From Hydractinia symbiolongicarpus (lineage: Eukaryota > Cnidaria > Hydrozoa > Anthoathecata > Hydractiniidae), in the NCBI RefSeq assembly GCF_029227915.1, contig NC_079876.1:27627828-27691827 (forward strand): 64,000 nt of DNA, written 5' to 3'. Of this stretch, positions 9,775 to 19,786 are shown one piece after another. The notes under the pieces are model-generated. The model was not told where the DNA came from. It searched no databases and saw nothing but the letters and a program-made list of their open reading frames with translations. The stretch's first letter is position 1; every line of letters starts with the position of its first letter. Made by a program: the position numbers and the translations under genes.

Positions 9775-11615
9775 CTACTCTTCTTCATCGTCTATGATAA
9801 TGTCAAATGCATTCCGACTAAAGTCTATGTCATCCTCGTCACGCGTGTACTCCTCTTCTTTGTCATCGTCATTTTCGACTCGCACGTTGATGAAGCTATC
9901 CTTTAATAAATCTGGCGCATTGATTATGTCGGTTATGGGCTGAGTAATTACACTATTGCTTTCTGGCAGCGGTGATAGATCTTGAAAAGGGTCAAGGGAT
10001 TCAAGTGAAGTGGATCCCATGCGAACTGCGTCGTAAATTCCAGATGCTTTCCACCCATTCAAAACGACTTCACGGCCATCTGCCGAAGTGATATGGTTAT
10101 AAAACTGGAGGAGCCAACTTGCATGAAGAGGCTTGATGGTGGTCAGCTTTAATTGAATATTTATATCTTCGATCTTTTTGTTAAGGGATAGCTCTTTCTC
10201 GATCTGTTTTGAATACCATTCAGTGAACAAATTTCTCATGAATTGCTTGCAATGATTATTCACAGTAAGATCCAAGGGCTGGAATATATGTGTCATGTTA
10301 CTTGGAACCAAAACCAGGAAGATGTTGTTCTTCTTCAGCAATTCGGTAACTTCCTCAGTAATTTGTCCTCGAAAGACATCGAATATTAGAAGAGCAGCTT
10401 GCTTTGGGTTATTTAACTTCTTCCTCTGGTCTTCAACGTGCTTTAGAACGATCTCTTTGATGACTTTGATGGATTCTTGTGTATTGCTGTAGTGTTTGGG
10501 ATTAACGCTTAGTGAGAACGATTCGGGGAATTCAAACTTTGGGAGGCTTTGATTTGTTTTCCCCCCATATATCAGTTGCATTGGCAGAAAAGAACCATCA
10601 AGCGTAATAATAAAGGTACCAGTAAGGCATCTTTTGTCGGAAGATCCAACGATAGGGACGGACGATGAACCCTTTTTCGCCATGGTGTGATTCATTCTTG
10701 GAACAAACTTAAGAGGTGTCTGGTCCAGATTCATAACAAGTTGGTGAGGGATGCTGTGTTGTTCGATGGTCGAAACAATATCGTGAAGAAATAGTAATTC
10801 GCACTCCTTTTTGGCTCCTTCAGTGATTTCAACTTTGGAGGTCGTTTTCATTCTTTTCTTGAAACCCATTCTCTTGAAGAGGCTTTTTGCCCAACTGTTA
10901 TCAATTTTAATATGCCCCAACTCAAATTGAGGGTTTCGTGATATTAGAGCTTTCGCTGCAGCGGTTGCAACTGTTCTTGAAACAACACCTCCTCGATTTC
11001 TCAGTGCAATTAAAAATCTTTGTACCATCTCATCTAGACTGCCAAGGAACAGAGGTCTACCGCGTTTCAAAGGAACAAATTTGGTTACCACGCTACGTTT
11101 TTCTCGGGTTGAATCTTTCAGCTCTTTTTTGTAAAGATTGCCAAATCTTCGAGCTGTACTCTCACTTAACGGCCTGTCTTTGGTTTGAAACTTTGTGATT
11201 GCAGCCGCACCACCATGAATCGCAACATATTTTCCGATATCAAATCTTTCTTTTTCTGACCAACGGTTGTATGATTTTTTGCCACTGGATTTAACATTTT
11301 CAGTCGCGTCTGTAACAGCTTCGTAGTCTAACGAACCAAGGGATGATTCTTGCTGGAAGTCAGTTGGTTGTGGGCCTAAAATGAATAAAACGAACCACTA
11401 TGTAATTGCGAATTTTGACCAAAAATTAAAAATTTTCAAACAAAGAAAGAAACTTCTTCGCAGGTAGGTATAACAAAAAAAAACATCAAAGAGAAATACT
11501 TACTTTGTTCCCTAGAACTGTTTGAAGGTGTTTCGTCTGAAGTTTTTTCCTTTTCAGCGGCCCTTTGTTGAGCTTCTTTCTCTTGTAATTTAGCTAACTT
11601 CCTGATGTAAGACAT
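9775..11615 (-). CDS. Pogo-like transposase, two exons
   Basis: Predicted 570 aa: exon 1 11504-11615 (start ATG at 11613-11615), intron 11376-11503 (GTAAGT...TTTAG, 128 bp), exon 2 9775-11375. The splice joins in frame and adds ~133 N-terminal residues to the long open frame. A first helix-turn-helix-like segment (~70-120, RWSEKERFDIGKYV) is followed by a CENP-B-type DNA-binding domain (~140-215, SWAKSLFKRMGFKKRM). The DDE_1 catalytic core has Asp255 (NLDQTP), Asp370 (LLIFDVF) and Asp406 (QPLDLTVN), all present. The C-terminus is strongly acidic. It would cut and paste the element at TA sites. No stops or frameshifts, so it may be competent. It converges with the HIRAN gene. Confidence 0.88.
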
Positions 11616-11689
11616 TTTGAAAGCCGGGAGATAAAAAAGGAAACGTAAGTTATCTGTATCCTGTATATTTACTCGAACATAAACATTCC

Positions 11690-11900
11690 ATTCACTTGGC
11701 CTATATTTACACTAAAAATCGAACAAAAACATTCTTTTTTTCTTGGCTAAGGCCCGTTTAGACTACCCAATCGAACAAAAACATTCTTTTTTTCTTCGCT
11801 AAGGCCCGTTTAGACTAACCAATCGAACAAAAACATTCTATTTAATTGGGAAAGTTCGGTCTACACTGACAAATAGAACAAAAACGTTCTATTTTCATGC
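11690..11900. repeat. Short tandem repeat upstream of the HIRAN gene
   Basis: Three to four imperfect ~60-bp units containing TCGAACAAAAACATTCT and GGCCCGTTTAGACTA (11708-11880). They lie between the divergent 5' ends of the transposase (11615) and the HIRAN gene (11971), so they occupy the shared promoter region. A regulatory role is possible but unproven. Confidence 0.6.
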
Positions 11901-11970
11901 TAGGCAATTAAAAAATCGATCGATTGACATTTTTGTTTTTCATCAGAGCTAGAAAAGAAAAGACGTCCAT

Positions 11971-12621
11971 ATGGCTTACAACAAGACGTTCGAGTTTACA
12001 GCTGCTGTCAGAGGATTCCATTATTATAAAACTTATTGGAAACCTGAGGAAAATCAATCACTGGACTGCTTTCATGAGAACAACAATGTTTTCGATAGAT
12101 TTGCAATCAAAGTTTGTGAATTCGGAAATGACAAACCAGTTGGCCATTTACCCAAAGAAATCTCAAGGGTTACAAAATTTCTTCTGGACAGAGGAGCGTC
12201 TATGAAATCCACGTTGACAAGTGTACACTATCGAAGATCACCTCTCGTTCAAGGAGGCTTGGAGATCCCCTGTAAAATAACTGTTACTTTACCAGGGACA
12301 GTAAACAATCTTTTGGTTCTTGCAAGATACCAACAACTTGTAGAAGCCTTGTATACAGAGCCGAAAGAGGAATTGATTCTTGGTTCGTTCTTACATATTG
12401 CAGTTATTTTAGATGTCGTGGTTCCAACCGAAGAGAGACCAAAGCGTAAAAAAAATACAGCCAAAAGCCAAAGCAAAGAGACGAAAAAGCAAAAAGATAT
12501 TCGAAACTTTTTTGGAAACACCTCAGCTGCACCAGCCCCAAAAAGGCAAAAAGTTAACAACAAACCTAAAAAGTCGTCACCATCGTCAAGCAAGGACTTA
12601 GAAATCATAAATATTGATTAA
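11971..12621 (+). CDS. Transposon-borne HIRAN-domain protein with PIP box
   Basis: 216 aa, intact, ATG at 11971 following AT-rich sequence. Residues ~8-110 match the HIRAN domain: an aromatic-rich start (VRGFHYYKTYWKP), the N..FDRFAIKV block, VGHLPKEISRV and a LLDRG strand. In HLTF and Rad5 this domain binds 3'-OH single-strand DNA ends at stalled forks. A basic NLS-like linker (~155-172) follows, then QKDIRNFF at residues 174-181, an exact QxxIxxFF PCNA-interacting box. The last residues DLEIINID after a serine cluster resemble a SUMO-interacting motif. There is no ATPase or nuclease domain. The gene lies inside the transposon, convergent with the transposase. The PIP and SIM readings are motif matches; function is inferred. 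Confidence 0.8.
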   Translation: MAYNKTFEFTAAVRGFHYYKTYWKPEENQSLDCFHENNNVFDRFAIKVCEFGNDKPVGHLPKEISRVTKFLLDRGASMKSTLTSVHYRRSPLVQGGLEIPCKITVTLPGTVNNLLVLARYQQLVEALYTEPKEELILGSFLHIAVILDVVVPTEERPKRKKNTAKSQSKETKKQKDIRNFFGNTSAAPAPKRQKVNNKPKKSSPSSSKDLEIINID

Positions 12622-12729
12622 AAATTATCTTGTATTAGAGGTTTATTATGACATAATATTTCTAGCGCAAAGGTATATTTCTAAAAGATATAAAAAATTG
12701 AAAAAAAGTTGATTTTTGTCGATTTTTTA

Positions 12730-12937
12730 AGGGGAACTTATTTTGGCGGATCAACGAAATTTTTAATTTTGGCGGGAACTTATTTTGGCGGGTGGCGATT
12801 TTTTTTAATTTTGGCGGGAACTAATTTTGGCGGGTGAGTAAAATATTTAATTTTGGCGGGAACTAATTTTGGCGGATTTTGCCCCAATCCGCCAAATCCG
12901 CCAAAATTAGTTCCCGCCAAAATAAGTTCCCTTAAGG
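12730..12937. promoter_or_regulatory. Right array of E2F-like sites and inverted terminus
   Basis: Three direct copies of TTTTGGCGGGAAC plus one inverted copy at the extreme end (GTTCCCGCCAAAA at ~12910-12922), with several TTTTGGCGG half-sites. Most of the array is in the same orientation as the left array; only the outermost ~55 bp are inverted. The intervening segment TTTTGGCGGATCAACGAAAT occurs in both arrays. Confidence 0.6.
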
Positions 12938-13763
12938 TATTCTTCTTATCAATGACTTACCGTGCCAATTGAAACACTGTCGAGTATTGATGTATGCTGA
13001 TGACACAGTCATATATTCATCAAGCAAGTCGTTGGATGAAATTGAACATTGTATAAATTTGGATGCAAGTATCATTCACGATTGGATGAAGGAAAATTGC
13101 CTAATTCTTAATCCAAAAAAGGGCAAAACAGAATTTGTCGTCTTTGCGTCCCGAAAACCACAAGCCTCTGTCAATATTGTGATCGATCAAAATGATATAA
13201 ACCAACCAGATTATTACGAATACCTTGGGATTCAACTGGATACTCACCTTAACATGAACCATCACCTTAAAAAAACATACAAGCGTATAACCTCACGCAT
13301 CAAACTTTTATATAAAATACGTTACAAAATTTCTCCAAATGTTGCTGAAACCATCTTTAACGCAATGATCCATCCACTGTTCTTTTACTGTTACGACGTA
13401 TTTGGTGGAATGAATAAAACATGGATTGGAAAATTTGAGTCCCTGCTGAGAAGAGCTAAGCACATCATCAAAACCCGCAAGAATTGGTCAACATTCGTCA
13501 CTCAAAGAAAACGGAAAGTAGCAATTGATGTGTTCAAAGCCGTTAACGATATTACTGTTGACAGCAATTACAAATTGGTTAGCCATTCGATTAACACCAG
13601 AGGAAATAGATCTAAATTAGTCTTACCTATCATCAAGACGGAAGCTGGTCGGAAGCTTACGTATTATCAAGGAGCTTTAGTTTTTAATAGTCTCCCCTCT
13701 AATATCAGGGAAGAAAAGAGTATGATAAATTTTAAAAAGTTTTTGAAACAAAGTGAGTTCTAG
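12938..13763 (+). pseudogene. LINE 3 reverse transcriptase, 3' half
   Basis: The RT continues immediately after the transposon: VLMYADDTVIYSS (catalytic YADD at ~12987-12998), WMKENCLILNPKKGKTE, YLGIQLD, then thumb and a C-terminal region to the stop at 13761-13763. This half is a single uninterrupted frame of 264 codons from 12969. It belongs to the frame ending at 9460. Confidence 0.9.
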
Positions 13764-14193
13764 GTCTATTACCTTAGCTTGATTAATTTTTTGCTGAGAT
13801 ACCCTGTAGATACAAGGCTTTGTAATTTTAGAATCCTATTTTTCAAATTCGATTTTGGCAACTTACCTTAGCTTGATCCTATACGTTACAGGGTGTCTCG
13901 GAGATACGCTATTGTTTCTCTGATTTCTAATGTTGAGAAGTTTGAATCCTAAACTCAAATTTTTTCTAATTCCCATTTTTGCTATTTTTCTGTTCATAGT
14001 CTGCTATTTGATTTTTATTTTCTTTTCTTTCTTTTTTTTCTAACATTCTCATAATTTTATATATATTATTTAAAAACAAAAAACAATTTTTGGCTCTTTG
14101 TTTACTTTGTTTATTTTTGTTTTAACAGGTCACTCGTTGATAACAGTGCAGATATATTATATCATACTGAAGATGTAAACCTGTATAAATATG

Positions 14194-14229
<36 letters not shown>
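13764..14229 (+). other. LINE 3 3' UTR and TAA-repeat tail
   Basis: AT-rich 3' UTR ending in about ten AAT/TAA units (14198-14227), then Helitron coding sequence resumes. A microsatellite tail rather than poly(A) is usual for the CR1/L2/RTE groups. Confidence 0.7.
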
Positions 14230-15111
14230 GATGGTAATGTCGCTGAGACATTTCGTTAAACCTGTTTATTGCGTGGACTACTGCAAGATGATACCGAATG
14301 GAACAATATTTTGGAGGAGGCTGTCAACTTTCAGATGCCTCGGCAATTAAGACAATTGTTTGCAATAATACTTATTCACTGTGAACCTTCTGATCCTTTT
14401 ACTTTGTGGACAAGGTACAACGGTTCTATGTGTGAGGATTATCTTCGCCAAGTGAACGAGGATCAAGCTGAGTACAGGGTGCTTCAAGATATTCATTCTG
14501 TACTGAGACAATTTGGTAAATCTCTTACTGATTTTAATCTTCCAAGTTTAGATGAAATACCTCGGGCTGAAAACATTGACATAGCTATGGAGGCTGAAAG
14601 AGCTTCTCAACTAAGGGCTCAACTTACTGAAGAACAGACAGCACTAGCTGATGCAGTTATAGAAGCGGTTGTAAATGTTGCTAACAATGCGGTCCAAATG
14701 GTGGCAGCGGTAAAACCTTTACTTATAATTACATTATTTCTGAACTTTTAGGTAGAGGTTTTCAAGTCGGAACTGCTCATTTACTGGTATAGCAGCAACT
14801 TTCTTGAAGGGTACCACCATACATAAACTGTTTCGGTTGCCAGTTCCTATTTTAGAAAACAGTACATGCAGCACAACTCCAGTGTCTGCTTATGCTGCAG
14901 AGCTACGACAAAAAAAATCTCTTTTTACTTGATGAATCTTCAATGATCGTCTTCTTAAAGACATTTGCAATAGCGAACTTCAATTTGGAGGTAAAGTTGT
15001 TCTTTTAGGTGGTGATTTTCACAGTTATTGCCTGTTGTCAGAAAAGGAAAACCAACTGAGATTGTTGACGTGCGCTTAAAAAGTTCTCAACTATGGCATT
15101 TGGTAACAGAA
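14230..15111 (+). pseudogene. Helitron 1 helicase, N-terminal half
   Basis: Begins in the frame that follows the Helitron Rep end, with LLRGLLQDDTEWNNILEEAV and CEPSDPFTLWTRY, typical of the Rep-to-helicase linker. The open part runs to 14751. Walker A is not readable (the frame is lost after VAAVKPLLIITL). Later pieces are FRLPVPILENSTCS (~14835), the motif around GGDFH (~15010, helicase motif with Gly-Asp) and PTEIVDVRLKSSQLWHLVTE up to 15111. Many frame breaks. Interrupted at 15111/15112 by a small Helitron. Confidence 0.8.
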
Positions 15112-17670
15112 TCTTATATATTAATTCCCTTGCGTGAGTAAAACTGTGAGTCCACGACACGGAAATCACGGGTCACTTTCTTATGACGTGGCCGTACGCT
15201 AAAATTTAACTAAAAAAATTAGGGATGTACTGCATAGAAATCGCACATAAGGTGTAAATATATAACCCGCTGCTAATAACGATATAAATATATATACCCT
15301 TATGCCAAAAAACTCTATGTTAGCATACATATATAGGTATCGCTACATATGAAACGGTATTAGATATTCACAAAGCATACGGACTGTTAAATGAAGTTCC
15401 TAGCATAAAACGGAAATTGTGTTTACGAAAAAGATGGCTGTTCTTTTTGAGTATTCTCTACTCTTTCATTCAAAATAAATCTTTAAAAAAACATTTGAAG
15501 AAGAGCATGGTTTTATAAATTAATCATAGCAAGGTTCTGTAAGGTTTTTTCATGTTTTATTTTCAGTTTTGATTATATTATTGTTGCCAGACATGTTTTA
15601 TAGCTAGCATCATAAAAAGCCAACCACCACCAACAACTAGCTAGCTAGCTAGGAATATATATATATATATGTAGCCATGTTCTTTATACCTAGCTAAGTC
15701 TCCAGTTTATATTTAAGTGACTAGCTATTAGCTGCTGTAGCTAGCTAATGCTAGCTTTAAACTGAAGATTCCCAGTATATATATATTCCCACAAAACACA
15801 TCAAACGTTATTAACCCTGAAAATTTTAAACATTTTCCTAGGTTTTTTTTGGTTTGCGAAGTTCTTTTCCTCCAAATATTCTGAAAATAAAGTTCAGAAA
15901 TTACTTATTTTTAAAATGAAAATTTAATTTGTTTCAAATTGTGGGCAAAAACCTTAATCAGCATGCTAAAAGAACTGACTTTTCTTAATTTAGAATTACT
16001 AAACACAACCATTTTCTTACAATTAGTGTAAACTTTTGTGCGTATGGCTTATATTTAATACACCAAAAGAGCTACTTTGTTGATTTCAATTTTATACTCT
16101 TCGTAAGCTATTTTTTTTGACATTTCTGTTTTACCACTCAATTTTTACATTTTATAAGTTATTTGGAACAGAATGGTATGAAATAGACCAAAACACCTGA
16201 TGTTAGTTGTTTTTAATTTACAGGCTGTGTCTGTGAAACTTTAAGGGGAACATTTGGTGGAAGACAATGGCATGACATATACTGATAGAACTGATTTTTG
16301 TTGTGTTAGATGTTATATCTGAACCTTTTTGACATTTTATGTTAATTTTGCGAGGAAGGACCATATATATATACACAGAAGAAGAATTCAATTTTACACC
16401 TTGCAAGCTTTGTTTTTCTATATTTTGTATAAATTCTTACTGGGGAGGACTCCATGCAATATATCGAAATGACTGATCCTTCTCGATTTAAATTTGATGT
16501 GTTCTAAATCGTATATAGTTTTGGAAATTTTGTGTAAGATTTAATGGGTAAGGGCTAGATGCAATATGTCAAAAAAACTTTTTTTGTTGAATCAGAAGCA
16601 CTCCCTACAACCATTCTTTTTTTTACAGTTTGTGAAGCTTTTGTGAGGAAAGAGTGTATGCAATATTATCGAAATAACTGATTTTTGTTGCAAACTGTTT
16701 TTCTTTGGCATTTTGGATTAAAATATTGTTTTAGAGGGCATATGCAGTAGATATATGTACTGAAATAGTTAAATTTTGCAAACTTTGATTTTGTCGTTAC
16801 CTCTCATTTTTTACATTTTGATTAAACTTTTGTGGGAGACCGTCGGTATGCGAAGGACCAAAATAAGAGATTTTAGTATTATTTAGAATTTGTATTTTGT
16901 GTTGCAAAATTGGTGCAAAAATTGACATAAAATGAACTTATATACAGATTGATTGCTGTTGTTTAACATGACTTATTATGACTTATATATATATTTTATG
17001 AACATTTGTGACAGAATACTATGTGAGATTTGAAATTTTGTTTACTTTATTGATGGTAAAACAGCATGCAAATTGCTAAAAAGACTTTATTAATTTTAGG
17101 TTTAAACACCGTTATTTTGTTGGCATTTTGTCTAAAGTTTGGTGAGGAGGGACTGTATGCAATATATCAAATAATGTTTTATTGCATTATAATTTGTCCT
17201 TGCAAATCCCTTTTTTTACACCTTAGATAAAAAATTCTGTCAGAGGCACAATTTATTGTTTATTTTTCACATTGTGTGTCAACCTTTGGCAGGGTTTGCA
17301 ATAAACTAACTGATTTTAACATATACAATGAGAGAGATTTGTGTTTGACATTGATCAGCTTTTTTGTATATATGTGGCGTTTTAAGTGATTTAAATTTTA
17401 TGGGTGAGATGTATGTTGAAATGCTTTTGGAAACTTCTTTCCGAATAATTTTCGCATTTGTCAGATGGTCAGAGCAAGTAATTTTAGTAGATTTAGATTT
17501 TGAATGTCACATAAATACTGCAGTTGTTGAAAACCTTTAATTTTTTTGGTCATTTATATAATAATGCAGATGTAAGATGCGCACTGCTGTATTGTTTGTT
17601 TTTTGATGGACATATATCTGCTACATAAATTAAATGGAATACAGTGGATTCTTCCACGGGAAACAGCTAG
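15112..17670 (+). mobile_element. Non-autonomous Helitron with TC...CTAG ends
   Basis: Starts TCTTATATATTAATTCCC and ends GTGGATTCTTCCACGGGAAACAGCTAG (shown in two parts: hairpin GTGGA-TTCT-TCCAC at 17644-17657, then CTAG at 17667-17670). It is inserted between A (15111) and T (17671), the canonical Helitron target. Joining the flanks restores the helicase reading frame exactly with no duplication, as expected for Helitrons. It has no coding capacity; the interior holds a decayed tandem repeat. Confidence 0.85.
16100..17350. repeat. Decayed ~115-bp tandem repeat array
   Basis: Around ten imperfect units sharing blocks such as TTTTTTACATTTTG, AACTTTTGTG(G/A)GGA, TATGCAATATATCGAAAT and ACTGATTTTTGTTG (clear examples near 16260, 16390, 16440, 16560, 16660, 16740, 16830, 17100). 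Units are too diverged to give an exact period by eye. It lies entirely within the small Helitron. A related fragment occurs at ~51388-51470. Confidence 0.6.
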
Positions 17671-18518
17671 TTTAGATTAACTTGCAACACGAGAACAAGG
17701 TCAGGAGAACAAGAATTTGCTGCATGGCTTCTGTAACTTGGGAAAGGTGTTTTACCTGTTCGGGAACAACCACTATTCCAAGCTGCAATTGAAGTGTTAC
17801 CTAATTGTGTGTTACAACAAAATCAATGTATTGTTGATAGTTTGTATATTTTCACCCATAAAATATGGCATCATCTGTAATACTAACACCTACAAATGAT
17901 GGTTCACTTCTCATTAATGATCAGGTGCTGGCGTTATTGCCGGATGAAGAAAAAACTTATTTCAGTGCAGATGATGTTGTTTGTTATGATGAGGAGGAAC
18001 GGAATCAATATCCGGTGGAATTTTTACATAGTATCACACCCTCAGGTATGCCTCCTCATTGTCTAAAATTAAAATCTGGCGTTATTGTTATGTTATTAGG
18101 AAACATAAACATAAATAAAGGTTTATGTAATGGCACTCGCCTTATTGTAAAACATCTTAACGACAACTGTGTCGATGCTGAAGTTCTCACTGGAAATGCC
18201 ATTGGTGATCGAGTACTTATTCCAAGGTTGGAACTTGCACCTTCGCATACAGGTATGCCTTTTGTTTTGCGTCGAAGACAACTTCCACTAAGGCTCTCTT
18301 ATGCTATGACAATAAACAAGGCACAAGGTCAAACTTTTGAAAAGGTTGGTATATTGTTGCGCAGGCCATGTTTTTCTCATGGCCAGTTATATGTTGCTTT
18401 TTCTAGAGCAAGATCATTTGAAGATGTTAAAGTTAGCATTGTCCCAACCTTCAAACAACGATGCATTGATGGGAAATGGTATACTCCAAATGTGGTTTTT
18501 AGCCAAATTCTGAATTGA
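17671..18518 (+). pseudogene. Helitron 1 helicase, C-terminal half
   Basis: Resumes with FRLTCNTRTRSGEQEFAA, the block directly after the point of interruption. The main open part is 17865-18518 (217 aa): ILTPTNDGSLLINDQVLALL, FLHSITPSGMPPHCLKLK, NINKGLCNGTRLIVKHL, then AMTINKAQGQT (motif V region) and GQLYVAFSRAR (motif VI with catalytic Arg). This is the PIF1-family helicase C-terminus of Helitrons, which unwinds DNA during rolling-circle transposition. A frame change separates 17671-17860 from the main part. Confidence 0.87.
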
Positions 18519-18622
18519 GAATATTTTTCTTACCATTTGGATCATAGCATGTATATATTACATTTTCAGCACACTTCTATCGTCTATATGTTCACATGTT
18601 ATGTACAACCTTGCTGACGTGG
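18519..18622. other. Sequence between Helitron helicase stop and Polinton
   Basis: About 100 bp of AT-rich sequence ending in CGTGG (18618-18622), which is repeated directly after the right Polinton end (40796-40800). The five identical bases are taken as the target duplication; Polintons usually give 6 bp. Confidence 0.6.
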
Positions 18623-18810
18623 AGTAGTAGTAAGGAGTGAATATACCCAGTTTTTATAAATACAGTCGACGACCAAGGGAAATTCCCTAAATATTAATAC
18701 GCAATAATATTAAATGTAATATATATGACGTCATCAACGCACGCGCAATAGCATATATATTATATATGCTGACATCAACAAAATTAGAATTGAGTAAAGG
18801 GAAATTCCCT
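18623..18810 (+). repeat. Polinton left terminal inverted repeat
   Basis: Matches the reverse complement of 40604-40795 with scattered substitutions and small indels; identical blocks include GAATATACCCAGTTTTTATA and AATAGCATATATATTATATA. It contains TGACGTCA at ~18727. Preceded by CGTGG. Confidence 0.92.
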
Positions 18811-19033
18811 ACTGCTAGTTACCAGAGTTCTATCAAATAAATATCACCAAGGAATATTGCGACGAATGCGGGATTGATCTTGATAAGTACGATCGCTGTA
18901 AATGTGGCAGAAGGTTAATCATAAAAGGAAGGATGCTCTGTTGGCAACACTATATTATGTATGTGACATACAATAATGGGTGGTGTAATTGTGAAAATTC
19001 CTAGTTGGGGGTTCAATTTCCATAAATAAGGGG

Positions 19034-19623
19034 ATGTTCAAATTTTATGGAAATAATATCGAAACCAGGGATTTTTACAGAGAACCAACAGTACTAAACA
19101 TCGAGGAGGTTCAAATTGAGAAAATTATACTAAACGATCCCATCCAAGCCAACAAGGGTAAGGATGAACGGTTCGTAGTGGGCTACAAGAATGACAGTAA
19201 GATATCATCGCTAATAATTCAAACACCAAAGGGTTTATATAGCAGGGGTGCCTCGCGTTATGTAGATGGCTCGTCGCTTACCATGTCATTTGACATACAT
19301 CAACATCCAGAATGGTTGGAGAAATATCAGATCATCCTAGACAGGATCGAGAAACTATATGGTAGTGAATTCACAGCCTCGCCAGTAAAGAATGATCGGT
19401 ATCTGAACGCAAAGGTCAAGAAATAGAATGGGGGAGGTAACGACCGATTTCTATGATGCTATAGTACCAGCAACCGTGTGAATGTACGGCTATCATCAAG
19501 CTATCCAGCATTTATAAGCAAAGCTCCAAGCACTATCTGCAGGTACTACTCGAAGAGTGTAAGTATAAACCAGTGGAACTTTCCAGGACCAGGCACCTTA
19601 TTGATTCAGATGACGACTACTAG
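19034..19623 (+). pseudogene. Polinton conserved protein, unknown function
   Basis: An open frame of 130 codons (19034-19426) starting MFKFYGNNIETRDFY. After its stop, further coding-like sequence continues in other frames (TDFYDAIVPA near 19445, then CECTAIIKLSSIYKQSSKHY to a stop after IDSDDDY at 19623). The mutated frames look like one protein of ~195 aa. No enzymatic motif is visible. It is the leftmost gene of the Polinton, on the plus strand. I do not recognise the family beyond its association with Polintons. Confidence 0.5.
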
Positions 19624-19672
19624 GAGCCATTCGTTGTAGTATACTTAAAACTTGATAGATTTTTGTATATTA

Positions 19673-19786
19673 ATGTTGTATACAAAATTAACTATAAATG
19701 ATTTGAAAAGAGAAGCCGAAGAATTGGGTATTGTGGGCTACTCCACTATGAATCGTAGTCACCCTTCATATAATATTTTTTACTAG
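19673..19786 (+). CDS. Short SAP/Rho-N-like protein, truncated
   Basis: 37 aa: TINDLKREAEELGIVGYSTM matches the two-helix SAP/Rho-N pattern (LK..A...GI.GYS.M) used for DNA binding. A normal version would continue with a second helix (ELI..L); here the frame runs into a stop. It overlaps the 3' end of the minus-strand gene at 19746. Confidence 0.45.
   Translation: MLYTKLTINDLKREAEELGIVGYSTMNRSHPSYNIFY

Larger units (their letters stand above)
9461..12937. mobile_element. Pogo-like DNA transposon with HIRAN accessory gene; TA target duplication
   Basis: 3,477 bp bounded by inverted termini CCTTAAGGGAACTTATTTTG and its complement, flanked by TA at 9459-9460 and 12938-12939. Removing the element and one TA restores the LINE 3 RT frame without any change across the seam, which fixes both boundaries. 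It carries two convergent genes: a DDD transposase (minus) and a HIRAN-domain gene (plus). Subterminal regions are arrays of a ~42-bp unit containing TTTTGGCGGGAAC. TA duplications and the CENP-B-like HTH plus DDE domain place it in the pogo/Tc1-mariner superfamily. Confidence 0.9.
7186..14229 (+). mobile_element. LINE 3 inserted in Helitron 1 and split by the pogo-like element
   Basis: About 3.57 kb of LINE sequence after subtracting the 3,477-bp insert. The start codon is at 7213 (MAARADV), only ~27 nt from the Helitron junction. The 3' end is a TAA-type microsatellite tail (14200-14227). Flanks show the Helitron codon GAT on both sides, so a short GAT duplication is possible. The RT resembles LINE 2 and LINE 4, a CR1/L2-group relative. 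Confidence 0.85.
5516..18622 (+). mobile_element. Helitron 1 (RepHel), split by two later insertions
   Basis: Three collinear fragments of one Helitron polyprotein (Rep at 5525-7185, helicase N-half at 14230-15111, helicase C-half at 17671-18518) are separated by LINE 3 (7186-14229) and by a small Helitron (15112-17670). Removing both insertions makes the protein similarity run continuously across both seams. I could not identify its 5' TC or 3' CTRR ends; the 3' end may be cut by the Polinton at 18623. Confidence 0.75.
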
